From: Phyllobacterium sp. T1293
Lineage (GTDB): Bacteria > Pseudomonadota > Alphaproteobacteria > Rhizobiales > Rhizobiaceae
Reading direction: 5' to 3'
DNA: 64,000 nucleotides
Assembly (NCBI RefSeq): GCF_020731415.2
Contig: NZ_CP088273.1
Coordinates: forward strand, 625,001-689,000
Both the position numbers and the translations under genes were made by a program. Positions 8,105 through 16,746 of this stretch are shown here, piece by piece (position 1 is the first letter of the stretch; every line of letters begins with the position of its first letter). The notes under the pieces are model-generated. The model was not told where the DNA came from. It was given only the letters and a program-made list of their open reading frames with translations, and ran no database searches.

Positions 8105-9114
8105 TGCAGATTGAGCATGGCGGCGCGCTTGATCGCGCCATGAACCGCTTTGGCGGAACGCGTGAAGTTTGGATCGATCTTTCCACCGGGATCAATCCGG
8201 AAGTTTTTCCTTTGCCGCCCATTGCTTTGGAAGTGTGGAACCGCCTGCCCGATGAAGGTCTGCTGGCATCGGCGCTTGATGCGGCCCGCAGCTATTACGG
8301 TGTTGCCGATGAAGCGGCGATAGCTGCCGCACCCGGCACGCAGGCCCTGATCCAGATTATGCCTGATCTGGCTGAGCGCGGTGAGGTGGCCATTATTGGC
8401 CCGACCTATCAGGAACACCAGTCGTCTTTCGAACAGGTCGGCTGGAAGGTAAGTCTGTGCGATAATGTGGATGCTATTGCGCATACGGCAAAAGTGGCTG
8501 TCATCGTTAACCCGAACAATCCCGATGGCCGTATTGTTGCGAAAGATGCGCTGGTTAATCTTGCCGAGACGTTGCGCATGCGTGGAGGGTTTCTGATCGT
8601 CGATGAAGCCTTTGCCGATCCACACCCCGAAACCAGTATCGCGGCCCATTGCGGCGGAGATGGATTGATCGTGCTCAAATCCTTCGGCAAGTTTTTCGGG
8701 CTGGCGGGACTGCGGCTCGGCTTTGCCCTGACAAGCCCTGATATCGGGGCGCGGCTGACAAGGCGGATGGGTCCATGGGCGGTGTCGGGCCCCGCACTTG
8801 CCGTCGCCAAACACGCGTTCACGGACAAGGCTGGTCTGCGTGCCTTCACCGACCGGTTGACGCATCGTCGTGGACTGCTGAGTGCGGTTTTCACCAAGTT
8901 GGGTTTGAAGGAAATTGGTGGCACTGACCTGTTTGCACTGGTCGAGCATGAGCGTGCCCATGCGCTGTTTGAAGCGCTGTGCGCGCAGCATGTACTGGTG
9001 CGAAAGTTTGCCTATGCGCCGCATTGGTTGCGTTTTGGTCTGCCATTGGATGAGAATGATGCAGAGACTTTTCGGCAGCGCACCCTTATAGCTCTGGATG
9101 TTATCCGAAGCTGA
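8101..9114 (+). CDS. cobC: Threonine-phosphate decarboxylase-like aminotransferase CobC
   Basis: A 337-residue PLP enzyme of the class I/II aminotransferase fold, matching alphaproteobacterial CobC (CobD of Salmonella). It supplies (R)-1-amino-2-propanol phosphate or its equivalent for the nucleotide-loop arm. Visible features are the N-terminal HGGALDRAMNRFGG, ALIQIMPDLAERGEVAIIGPTYQEH, NPNNPDGR, LIVDEAFADPHP, and the Schiff-base lysine in VLKSFGKFFGLAGLRLG. The start overlaps the cobB stop; either of two adjacent ATGs (8101, 8104) could be used. It is followed by cobD. Confidence 0.9.
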   Translation: MMQIEHGGALDRAMNRFGGTREVWIDLSTGINPEVFPLPPIALEVWNRLPDEGLLASALDAARSYYGVADEAAIAAAPGTQALIQIMPDLAERGEVAIIGPTYQEHQSSFEQVGWKVSLCDNVDAIAHTAKVAVIVNPNNPDGRIVAKDALVNLAETLRMRGGFLIVDEAFADPHPETSIAAHCGGDGLIVLKSFGKFFGLAGLRLGFALTSPDIGARLTRRMGPWAVSGPALAVAKHAFTDKAGLRAFTDRLTHRRGLLSAVFTKLGLKEIGGTDLFALVEHERAHALFEALCAQHVLVRKFAYAPHWLRFGLPLDENDAETFRQRTLIALDVIRS

Positions 9115-9143
9115 TATTTTGATTCAACGGGATCGAATAATCC

Positions 9144-10121
9144 ATGGAAATCAACCTTTTGATTCTGTTTCTTGCCTTGCTCGCAGACCGCTATGTCGGC
9201 GATCCGGATTGGCTTTGGCAAAGAATCCCCCATCCCGTCGTGCTGTTTGGCAAGGCAATTTCCTTTATCGACAAGCGTTTCAACAAGGCTGGCAATACGG
9301 AGCAGGACAAGCGGCGTGACGGCTTTTTTAGCGTGCTTGCGCTGCTGCTGCTCGCGGCTGGTATCGGCGCGCTCATCCATTGGCTGCTGACGATGATCCC
9401 GCCCTTTGGCGGCCTGATCGAAGCTTTGATCGTGGCGGTATTCCTCGCCCAAAAGAGCCTTAGTGAGCATGTGGCGCGGGTTGCAGATGCCTTGCGCAAT
9501 GACGGGCTGGTGGGCGCGCGCCGTGCGGTGTCGATGATTGTAGGGCGCGATCCGCAGGTGCTTGACGAACCGGCGATTACACGCGCTGCGATTGAAAGCC
9601 TTGCCGAGAACACGTCTGACGGGATTATCGCGCCCGCCTTCTGGTATGCGCTGCTCGGGCTACCGGGTCTGCTTGCTTACAAAATGCTGAATACGGCGGA
9701 TTCGATGATCGGCCATCTCAATGATCGCCACCGCGATTTTGGCCGGTTTGCCGCCCGGCTCGATGATGTCGCTAACTGGGTTCCCGCACGGCTGACTGGC
9801 CTCCTGATTGCTGCTGCGGCATGGATTTTGCGTGGCGGCAAAGCGGCAAGCCGTTCGTTCAATGTGATGATGCGCGATGCACGGTTGCATCGCTCGCCCA
9901 ATGCGGGCTGGCCTGAGGCGGCCATGGCGGGAGCTATCGACGTTGCCCTTGCCGGTCCGCGCATCTATGGCGGTGTGATCGCCAATGAACCGATGCTCAA
10001 TGGTGCGGGGCGCCGTGATGCGGGTGGTGAAGATATCGATGCGGCGCTGCGGGTTTACAGTGTTGCGACGGCGCTCTTCATGGGCGTATTGCTGGTATTC
10101 TTCTTCCTCGGATTATTTTAG
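9144..10121 (+). CDS. cobD: Adenosylcobinamide-phosphate synthase CobD (CbiB)
   Basis: A 325-residue integral membrane protein that joins the aminopropanol arm to adenosylcobyric acid. The CobD/CbiB signature is clear: LALLADRYVGDPDWLWQRIPHPVVLFG near the N-terminus, VGRDPQVLDEP, ESLAENTSDGIIAPAFWY, and KMLNTADSMIGHLNDRH. It follows cobC by 29 bp on the same strand, in line with the two enzymes acting in consecutive steps. Its 3' end overlaps that of the convergent peptide ABC ATPase gene by 4 bp, so no terminator separates the two convergent units. Confidence 0.94.
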   Translation: MEINLLILFLALLADRYVGDPDWLWQRIPHPVVLFGKAISFIDKRFNKAGNTEQDKRRDGFFSVLALLLLAAGIGALIHWLLTMIPPFGGLIEALIVAVFLAQKSLSEHVARVADALRNDGLVGARRAVSMIVGRDPQVLDEPAITRAAIESLAENTSDGIIAPAFWYALLGLPGLLAYKMLNTADSMIGHLNDRHRDFGRFAARLDDVANWVPARLTGLLIAAAAWILRGGKAASRSFNVMMRDARLHRSPNAGWPEAAMAGAIDVALAGPRIYGGVIANEPMLNGAGRRDAGGEDIDAALRVYSVATALFMGVLLVFFFLGLF

Positions 10122-11746
10122 CCCTGTTCGCCGATACGGCGGGCGAGGGCCTTGTGCAAATCCGGTGACGCCTTCACCAGCGCCCGTCCTGCCTCGGATC
10201 GCGGGTAAAGCAGAATTTCTTCGGTCTTGCCATGCTCAACAATCTTGCCTTCGGACATGACCATGACCGTATCGGTGATCGCCCGCGCGACGGCGAGATC
10301 ATGGGTGATGAACAGATAGGCGATGCCAAGCCGGTCATTCAGATCGGCGAAAAGGTCAAGGATCTGCGCGCGGATTGATACATCAAGCGCCGAAACCGGC
10401 TCGTCGGCGACAATGAGTTTCGGTTCGGTGATGATGGCCCGCGCGATGGCAAGCCGTTGGCGCTGGCCGCCCGAGAATTCATGCGGATATTTGTCCCTGT
10501 CGGCAGTCGGGATGCCGACGCGTTCCAGTGCGCGGTTTACCCGGTCGCGCTTTTCCTTTTCGCTGAGTTCCCGATCAATCAAAAACAACGGTTCGGAAAC
10601 CAGCCGCTCGGCCTTGTGCCGGGGATTGAACGAGCCATAGGGGTCCTGAAAGACCACCTGCATATTCTGCCTGACCGGGCGCAGATCGTCTTGCGCAAGC
10701 TGATCAATCCGCCGCCCGGCGAAATGGATCTGGCCTGATGTGGGCCGGTCGAGCGCAAGCACCATGCGGGCGAGGGTGGATTTGCCGCAACCGGAGCGGC
10801 CAACCAGAGCCGTCGATTGCCCCGGCTTGATATCAAAGCTGACGTCAGTCACGGCCTTGAATTCCGCGTCACGGCCAAACAGGCCGATGCGACGGCCGGG
10901 ATAGGTGCGCGACAGGTTACGGATGGCGAGCAAAGGCCCGTTATTGCCAGCGTGATGCGGATGTTCAGGCGCACGCTCAGGCACATGCATGGAAGCCTGC
11001 GCCAGCTGGCGGGTATAGGGATGTGTCTGTTCGGTGAGGATTTGCGTGGTTTCGCCATTGTCCATCACCTCGCCGTGGCGCAGGACTGTGATGGAGTGGG
11101 CCATGTCAGCAACAACAGCCAGATCATGGCTGATCAGCAGCAGGCCCATGCGTTCCTCATCGACGAGGCTTTGCAGAAGCGCAAGAATCTGCGCCTGCAG
11201 AACGACATCAAGCGCCGTCGTGGGCTCATCGGCGATCAGCAAACGGGGTTTGAGCGCGCAGGCAATGGCAATCACCACACGCTGGCGCTGACCGCCGGAA
11301 AGTTCGTGCGGATAGCGGCTGAGCGGGAATTTTGCGGAGGGCAGGCCGACCCGATCGAGAATGGCGCGGGTCTGCTCCTCGGCAATGGCGCGGGTTGCGC
11401 CCGTATGCAGCCTTATGCCTTCGGCCACCTGCTCGCCGATTGTTTTGACCGGGTTGAGCGCTGTCATCGGTTCCTGAAACACCATGCCGATCTCATTGCC
11501 GCGCAGGCGGCACATATCGGCTTCGCTGGTCGCAAGCAGGTCTTTGCCGTCAAACCGGATTTGCCCTTCGGTTCGCGCGCCTGTCGGCAACAGCTTCATG
11601 ATGCTGAGTGCGGTCATGGATTTGCCCGAGCCCGACTCGCCGACAAGCGCGCGGATTTCGCCCACATTGACAGAAAGATCGACGCCTTTCAGCGCTTCGA
11701 AAGCACCGATCCGCAGCGATAGCTTGTTGATTTCAAGCAGATTCAT
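10118..11746 (-). CDS. Peptide/nickel-type ABC transporter, fused double ATPase
   Basis: A 542-residue protein with two complete ABC ATPase domains in tandem, as in YejF and similar DppD-DppF fusions. Domain 1 (about 1-250) has Walker [14 protein letters not shown] and signature [12 protein letters not shown]; domain 2 (about 275-535) has Walker [13 protein letters not shown], signature [14 protein letters not shown] and Walker [13 protein letters not shown]. It energises import through the two permeases encoded just upstream, whose last gene overlaps its start by 4 bp. The substrate is presumably a di- or oligopeptide or related compound. Confidence 0.93.
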   Translation of the reverse strand: MNLLEINKLSLRIGAFEALKGVDLSVNVGEIRALVGESGSGKSMTALSIMKLLPTGARTEGQIRFDGKDLLATSEADMCRLRGNEIGMVFQEPMTALNPVKTIGEQVAEGIRLHTGATRAIAEEQTRAILDRVGLPSAKFPLSRYPHELSGGQRQRVVIAIACALKPRLLIADEPTTALDVVLQAQILALLQSLVDEERMGLLLISHDLAVVADMAHSITVLRHGEVMDNGETTQILTEQTHPYTRQLAQASMHVPERAPEHPHHAGNNGPLLAIRNLSRTYPGRRIGLFGRDAEFKAVTDVSFDIKPGQSTALVGRSGCGKSTLARMVLALDRPTSGQIHFAGRRIDQLAQDDLRPVRQNMQVVFQDPYGSFNPRHKAERLVSEPLFLIDRELSEKEKRDRVNRALERVGIPTADRDKYPHEFSGGQRQRLAIARAIITEPKLIVADEPVSALDVSIRAQILDLFADLNDRLGIAYLFITHDLAVARAITDTVMVMSEGKIVEHGKTEEILLYPRSEAGRALVKASPDLHKALARRIGEQG

Positions 11747-12600
11747 GAGCGCTCCCGCCGCATTTTCGGGTCGAGAACGTCGCGCAGACCATCGCCGAGA
11801 AGGTTGAGGCCGAGCACGGTGATAACGATGGCAAGGCCAGGGTAGAGCGCCATATGCGGGGCCATGTTGATCATTGTCTGTGCTTCGAACAGCATCCGCC
11901 CCCAGCTTGGCATGGGCGGCTGGGAACCAAGGCCAACATAGGAAAGGCCGGCCTCCGCCAGAATGCCAAGGGAAAACTGGATGGTGCCCTGTACCACAAG
12001 GATGTTCATCATATTGGGCAGAATGTGCTCGACGGTGATGCGCGCACTGCCTTTGCCTGAAGCGCGGGCCGCCAGAATATATTCACGCGGCCAAAGCGAC
12101 AGCGCCGAGCCGCGCGCGACACGGGCGAACACCGGAATGTTGAAAATGCCGATAGCGATGATGGCGTTGATGGCACCCGGCCCAAACACGGCGGTGATCA
12201 TCACGGCTGAGAGCAGCGCGGGAAAGGCAAAGACCAGATCGTTGAAACGCATCAGGGCTTCATCAATGATGCCGCCTCTTGCCGCTGCCCACAGGCCGAG
12301 CGGCACGCCGACACCCGCACCGATGACGACCGAGACGAAGGCAACGGCGATGGAGTTGCGGCTGCCAACCATGATCATCGACAGGATATCGCGGCCAAAA
12401 TGGTCGGTGCCGAGCCAATGGGCCGATGATGAGCCTTTCAGCTTGCCGAGAATATCGAACGAACCGACGGCATAGGGCGTCCAAAAAAGCGAAAGCATTG
12501 CCATCAGAACAAGCAGGACGGTGATGATCAGACCGATCACAAAAGAGCGGTTGGAAAAGGCTTTCGAGATATTGGCTTGCCATTCGGTCGGTGCGTTCAT
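11743..12600 (-). CDS. Peptide ABC transporter permease (DppC/OppC-like)
   Basis: A 285-residue inner-membrane permease of the binding-protein-dependent transport family. It has an N-terminal cytoplasmic segment and first helix, the OppC_N-like HWLGTDHFGRDILSMIM motif, and the ATPase-coupling EAA loop near REYILAARASGKGSARITVEHILPN. It overlaps both the upstream permease (by 4 bp) and the downstream ATPase gene (by 4 bp), so all are cotranslated. It forms the heterodimeric channel with the DppB-like protein. Confidence 0.93.
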   Translation of the reverse strand: MNAPTEWQANISKAFSNRSFVIGLIITVLLVLMAMLSLFWTPYAVGSFDILGKLKGSSSAHWLGTDHFGRDILSMIMVGSRNSIAVAFVSVVIGAGVGVPLGLWAAARGGIIDEALMRFNDLVFAFPALLSAVMITAVFGPGAINAIIAIGIFNIPVFARVARGSALSLWPREYILAARASGKGSARITVEHILPNMMNILVVQGTIQFSLGILAEAGLSYVGLGSQPPMPSWGRMLFEAQTMINMAPHMALYPGLAIVITVLGLNLLGDGLRDVLDPKMRRERS

Positions 12601-13544
12601 GACCGGCCTCGCAGCCGCGGATCGACAAGCGCATAGGAAAGGTCAACAAGCAGATTGACCAGAATGACCGTGGCCACCAGCAGCATGACCACGCCTTCAA
12701 CCACGATCAGATCGCGCTGGGTGATCGCCTGAAACACCAGACGGCCAAGGCCGGGCAGGTAAAACACATTCTCGATGATGATCGTACCGGCCAGCAGAAA
12801 TGCAAATTGCAGGCCGAGAATGGTGAGTACAGGAATAAGCGCGTTGCGCAGCGCATGGCGGTAAAGCACCTTGCGGCGCGAAAGCCCCTTGGCGCGGGCG
12901 GTGCGGATATAGTCCTCGCCGAGCACATCGAGCAGGGCGGAGCGGGTAACACGGGCAAGAATGGCGGCCTGCGGCAGGCCAAGCGCGATGGAGGGCAGGA
13001 TCAGCGATTTGAACCCGGCCCATAGTCCGGCATTCCATCCCGGAAATCCTCCGGCAGGAACAAGCCGCAAGGTGACGGCAAAGACGTAGACCAAGAGCAG
13101 CGCGAACCAGAAATTGGGTATGGCAACGCCGATCTGCGCAATGCCCATCGTGCCGCTATCGGCCATCGTGCCGCGCCGTGCGGCGGCAAACAGGCCGACC
13201 GGAATGGCAATGATGGTGGAGAGAAATAGCGAGATCAGCGCCAGCGGTAGGGAAACGGCGATACGTTCGGTGATGAGATTGAGAACCGGAACTGAATAGG
13301 TGTAGGACTTGCCGAAATCTCCAACAAGAAGTCCGCCGATCCAGCTGAAATAACGGGTCAGCAGGGGCTGATCGAGGCCCATCTGCTGTTGCAGCGCCAG
13401 AACAGCATCCTCCGTCGCATTCATGCCGAGCATCAACCGTGCCGGATCACCCGGCACGATTTCAAGCATGATGAATACGACGATAGAAGCGGCTAGCAGC
13501 GTGAGAATGCCGATCAGAACGCGCTTTGAGATGTAGTTCAGCAT
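12597..13544 (-). CDS. Peptide ABC transporter permease (DppB/OppB-like)
   Basis: A 315-residue permease with six membrane segments of the DppB/OppB type. It has the N-terminal family stretch IVVFIMLEIVPGDPARLMLG, the ATEDAVLALQQQMGLDQPL segment, and the coupling loop GEDYIRTARAKGLSRRKVLYRHALRNALIP. It lies between the substrate-binding protein gene, from which it is separated by a palindromic repeat element of about 160 bp, and the DppC-like permease. Confidence 0.93.
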   Translation of the reverse strand: MLNYISKRVLIGILTLLAASIVVFIMLEIVPGDPARLMLGMNATEDAVLALQQQMGLDQPLLTRYFSWIGGLLVGDFGKSYTYSVPVLNLITERIAVSLPLALISLFLSTIIAIPVGLFAAARRGTMADSGTMGIAQIGVAIPNFWFALLLVYVFAVTLRLVPAGGFPGWNAGLWAGFKSLILPSIALGLPQAAILARVTRSALLDVLGEDYIRTARAKGLSRRKVLYRHALRNALIPVLTILGLQFAFLLAGTIIIENVFYLPGLGRLVFQAITQRDLIVVEGVVMLLVATVILVNLLVDLSYALVDPRLRGRS

Positions 13545-13565
13545 ATGGGGCGGGGATATCGGTGC

Positions 13566-13722
13566 TCACCCCCCTCTGTCCTGTCGGACTCCGGGGCGAG
13601 CCACGGGTCTCGCCCGTCCTTCGGACCCCATAACCTGAAGCGTTGCAGATTGTGCAAAGGCAGTAGTGAGGGCTGATCTCCCCCACAAGGGGGGAGATGT
13701 CCGACAGGACAGAGGGGGGTGA
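13566..13722. repeat. Palindromic repeat element with 23-bp perfect inverted ends
   Basis: Between the binding-protein and permease genes, TCACCCCCCTCTGTCCTGTC and three further bases (13566-13588) are repeated perfectly in inverted orientation at 13700-13722. Inside are two further hairpins: a GGGCGAGCC/GGTCTCGCCC pair around 13595-13614 and ATCTCCCCC/GGGGGAGAT at about 13676-13698. A partial second copy, inverted, lies at 20391-20465. It resembles the family of palindromic repeats known in Brucella (Bru-RS type), but I cannot confirm identity from memory. It may weaken transcription from the binding protein into the permeases. Confidence 0.75.
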
Positions 13723-13748
13723 ATGCCTCGCGCCCAGCCATCAATCGA

Positions 13749-15233
13749 TCACTCTGCCCATTTCACCGCTGTCAGATCATTGGCGGGGATTGGTCCATTT
13801 TCCCAGAGTCCTTCGACCTTTGCATCCCATATTCCGGTTTTGGGAAGCTGGAACAAAAACGCAGACGGAACATCGGCGGCGAGGATTTTTTGTGCCTGCT
13901 GATAGAGGTCAGTCCGTTTGGCCGTATCAGACGTTGCCTCGATCTGTTTGATCACATCGCGGAAGGCCGGGCTGTTATAGTTGAAGTAGTAATTGTCCCG
14001 GGCGAAGATGTTGAGATCATTGGGCTCCGTATGGGACACGATGGTCATGTCGTAATCGCGGCCCTTGAACACCTGTTCCAGCCACTGCGCCCATTCAACC
14101 GGAATGATCTCGGCTTCAATACCGATTTCACGCAGTTCGGCGGCAATGATCTCACCGCCACGGCGGGCATAGACGGGTGGTGGCAGTTTCAGCGTGGTCT
14201 TGAAGCCATCGGGGTGGCCAGCCTCGGCCAGAAGCTTTTTGGCCAGCGCCGGATCGTAGGCAGACTCTCCAGTCAGGTCGATATAGGCAGGGTGATGCGG
14301 CGGGAAGAACGAGCCAATCGGCGTCCCCAGACCAAACAGGGCGCCATCAATCAACGCTTTGCGGTCAATAGCGTGGGTGATTGCCTGCCGGACCTTGAGA
14401 TTGTCAAAAGGCGGTTTCTGGTTGTTCATGCCAAGAACGGTCTCGCCCTCGGTCGTGCCGATGACCACCTTGAAACGCGGATCGGCCTGAAATTGCGGCA
14501 CGGCCTCATAGCTCGGAAAGACGGGGAAGGCCTGCACATCGCCCGCAAGCAGCGCGGCGGTGGCGGCTGCCGGATCAGGAATGATGCGGAAGGTTGCCTT
14601 GTCGAGGGGAGCGGGTGTGCCCCAATAGGCAGGGTTTCTGGAAATGGTGATCTGCGAGCCCTTGGCCCAGTTGTCGAGCTTGAAGGGGCCGGTTCCAACC
14701 GGCTTTTCCTTGTTGGTGTCAGCACTCTCAGGCGCAACGATAACCGCAGCGGCCCAGCCCATATTGTAGAGGAAGTCGCCATTCGGCTGTTTGAGCGTGA
14801 CCTTGACCGTCAGCGGATCGACAACCTCTATAGTATCGATGGATGCGAAGAGGGGTTTTTGCGGATTGGTGGATTTCTCATCGCGCGCCCGGTCGAGCGA
14901 GAATTTGACATCCTGCGCATCAAAAGCCGTACCATCGTGAAATTTCACATCCTTGTGCAACTTGAAGGTGTAGGTCTTGCCATCCTCGGAGACGGTCCAG
15001 CTTTCCGCGAGTGCGGGCAGAACCGCGCCCTTGGAGTCAATCCGTGTCAGCCCCTCGAAAACATTGGCATAGACGACTTCGCCAATGGCTGTCGCAGCGC
15101 CAGCGGTCGGGTCAAGATGCGGAGGTTCCAGCACGATGCCCAGCACCAGATCGGTTTTCGCGGCAAAGGACGCGGTGGTGGAAAGCAGGACAATTGCACT
15201 CGCCGCGAAGGCCGACTTCCAGAATCTGTTCAT
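13749..15233 (-). CDS. Peptide ABC transporter substrate-binding protein (SBP family 5)
   Basis: A 494-residue periplasmic binding protein of the DppA/OppA class. The signal peptide is MNRFWKSAFAASAIVLLSTT followed by ASFA, with cleavage before AKTD. Family 5 features include LVLGIVLEPPHLDPTAGAA, YANVFEGLTRID, the AESWTVSEDGKTYTFKLH motif with KFHDGTAFDAQDVKFSLDR, and GTGPFKLDNW. It captures substrate for the two permeases and the fused ATPase downstream. Upstream in the same direction is an M20 deacylase gene, suggesting uptake of an acylated amino compound or peptide followed by hydrolysis. Confidence 0.93.
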   Translation of the reverse strand: MNRFWKSAFAASAIVLLSTTASFAAKTDLVLGIVLEPPHLDPTAGAATAIGEVVYANVFEGLTRIDSKGAVLPALAESWTVSEDGKTYTFKLHKDVKFHDGTAFDAQDVKFSLDRARDEKSTNPQKPLFASIDTIEVVDPLTVKVTLKQPNGDFLYNMGWAAAVIVAPESADTNKEKPVGTGPFKLDNWAKGSQITISRNPAYWGTPAPLDKATFRIIPDPAAATAALLAGDVQAFPVFPSYEAVPQFQADPRFKVVIGTTEGETVLGMNNQKPPFDNLKVRQAITHAIDRKALIDGALFGLGTPIGSFFPPHHPAYIDLTGESAYDPALAKKLLAEAGHPDGFKTTLKLPPPVYARRGGEIIAAELREIGIEAEIIPVEWAQWLEQVFKGRDYDMTIVSHTEPNDLNIFARDNYYFNYNSPAFRDVIKQIEATSDTAKRTDLYQQAQKILAADVPSAFLFQLPKTGIWDAKVEGLWENGPIPANDLTAVKWAE

Positions 15234-15292
15234 TCACCATCTCCCAAAGACTTTGCCGTAAACCCCATGCAGATCAGCATATTTTTATTGTT

Positions 15293-16563
15293 CTAGATAG
15301 AACCGGATAGCAGAACTTTCAGCCCGAGTGCCATGACCTTGGCTGACTCGATCATGTCTTCAATCCCCACATATTCGTCAGGCCGGTGCGCGAGATCGAG
15401 AATACCGGGGCCGTAGGCGATGCAATCATGCAGCAGGCCGATGCGGGCGATGTGCTTTTGATCATAGGTGCCGGGGAAATGACATATTCCGGTTCCTTGC
15501 CAAAAATCTCGCGAATGCCCTGCGCAACCGCTGACACCACTGGCGCATCGCGCTCGGTCATCAGTGGTTGCACTTCCATGATGTCGCGGATGTTATAGTG
15601 GAATTTCGGTCGCTCCCATTGCAGCCGGTCGAGGATTGATGTCACCTCGCGTTTGACCTCAGCAATGTCTTCCTCCAGCAGAAAACGCCGGTCGATGGTC
15701 AGGCGGCAGCTATCAGGCACATTGGGCGAGGGCAGGCCGGAATAATCATCGGTCTGGCCGCCATGGATCGAATTGATGTTCATGGTGGAGCGCTTTGCAC
15801 CCTCCGGCACCACGGGCATACGGGTCTGTTTTTTATCGAGCGCTGGAAACAGCTCTTTCTCAAAGGCATCAAGCACCGCACCCATATGGCGCACAGCGCA
15901 ATCGCCGAGAAATGGCATGGAGCCATGGGCGATCTCGCCCTTGGTTTCGATCTCCGCCCACCAGACGCCGCGATGGCCAAGGCAAATGCGGTCCTTGTTC
16001 AGCGGTTCGGGAATGATGACGTGATCAACGCGTGGTTTGGAGAAAAACCCCTTGCTGGCAAGATAGGCGACACCGCCAAAGCCGCCGGATTCCTCATCCA
16101 CCGTGCCTGATATTTCGATGGAACCGGCAAAATCCGGATAGACCTCGAGAAAGGCCTCGGCGGCAATGATCGAAGCGGCAAGTCCGCCCTTCATGTCGCA
16201 GGCGCCGCGCCCGTAGACCTTGCCGTCTTTCACCACACCTTCGAATGGATCAACAGTCCAGCCTTCGCCCGTATCGACCACATCGATATGCGAGTTGAAA
16301 TGCACGGTCTGGCCATGCGTCCTGCCGTCAAAGCGGGCGATGACATTGGTGCGCGGATAGCGATCCGTATCGCCGGGCGTGCCTTCACCGCGAATCAGTT
16401 GCGTTTCGAAACCGCTCTTCTTCAACCGCTGCGCGATATATTCGGCGCAGGGCGTATAGGCCTCACCGGGTGGATTGACGGTGGGAAAACGGATGAGATC
16501 ACGGGTCAACGCAACCAGGTCGTCACGTCGTTTTTCAATCGCGCGGGAGAGTTTTTCGTCCAT
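15293..16563 (-). pseudogene. M20 metallopeptidase (ArgE/DapE type), broken by a one-base frameshift
   Basis: The gene encodes an M20 zinc hydrolase such as acetylornithine deacetylase or succinyl-diaminopimelate desuccinylase. Metal-site motifs are HFNSHIDVVDTGEGW, GRGACDMKGG and VDEESGGFGG. The frame is lost after YVISP near 15471, where one base is missing in a CCGG context; as read the protein ends at 15352 with an unrelated tail. Adding one base restores GTYDQKHIARIGLLHD and AHRPDEYVGIEDMIE, including the C-terminal metal-ligand His, and a stop at 15293. The restored gene is exactly 424 codons. It heads the peptide-transporter operon. The defect may be real or a sequencing error. Confidence 0.9.
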
Positions 16564-16746
16564 TGGTATATCAAATCAGGCGATATCCCGATTTGGCAAG
16601 AGGCAAGTTGTTGCTAAATGTGTCGCGGCGATTTGCCTGTGCAATGTCGCTTGTGTGTTTGGCGGATTAGAATTGTTCTTATAAAACAGGCAGGCCTGTT
16701 CTCGTAAAACAGGATTCTGTGACGTGACCAGCGAGGCAATCACCCG
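16564..16746 (+). promoter_or_regulatory. Divergent intergenic region upstream of the molybdoenzyme operon
   Basis: A 183-bp region between two divergent transcription units must hold both promoters. The 9-mer TAAAACAGG occurs twice (about 16682 and 16705), the first followed by CAGGCCTGTT, which makes an imperfect palindrome AACAGG-CA-GGCCTGTT. These could be regulator half-sites for the downstream oxidoreductase operon. No convincing -35/-10 pair was identified. The call is from repeats only. Confidence 0.3.

Noticed and set aside
10817..11722. A 301-codon plus-strand frame opposite the fused ABC ATPase
   Set aside because: It lies opposite Walker A and signature motifs of the real gene and has no motif of its own.
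13719..15296. A 525-codon plus-strand open frame opposite the peptide-binding protein gene
   Set aside because: It is the antisense shadow of a clear family 5 binding protein with signal peptide; the translated product has no recognisable domain.
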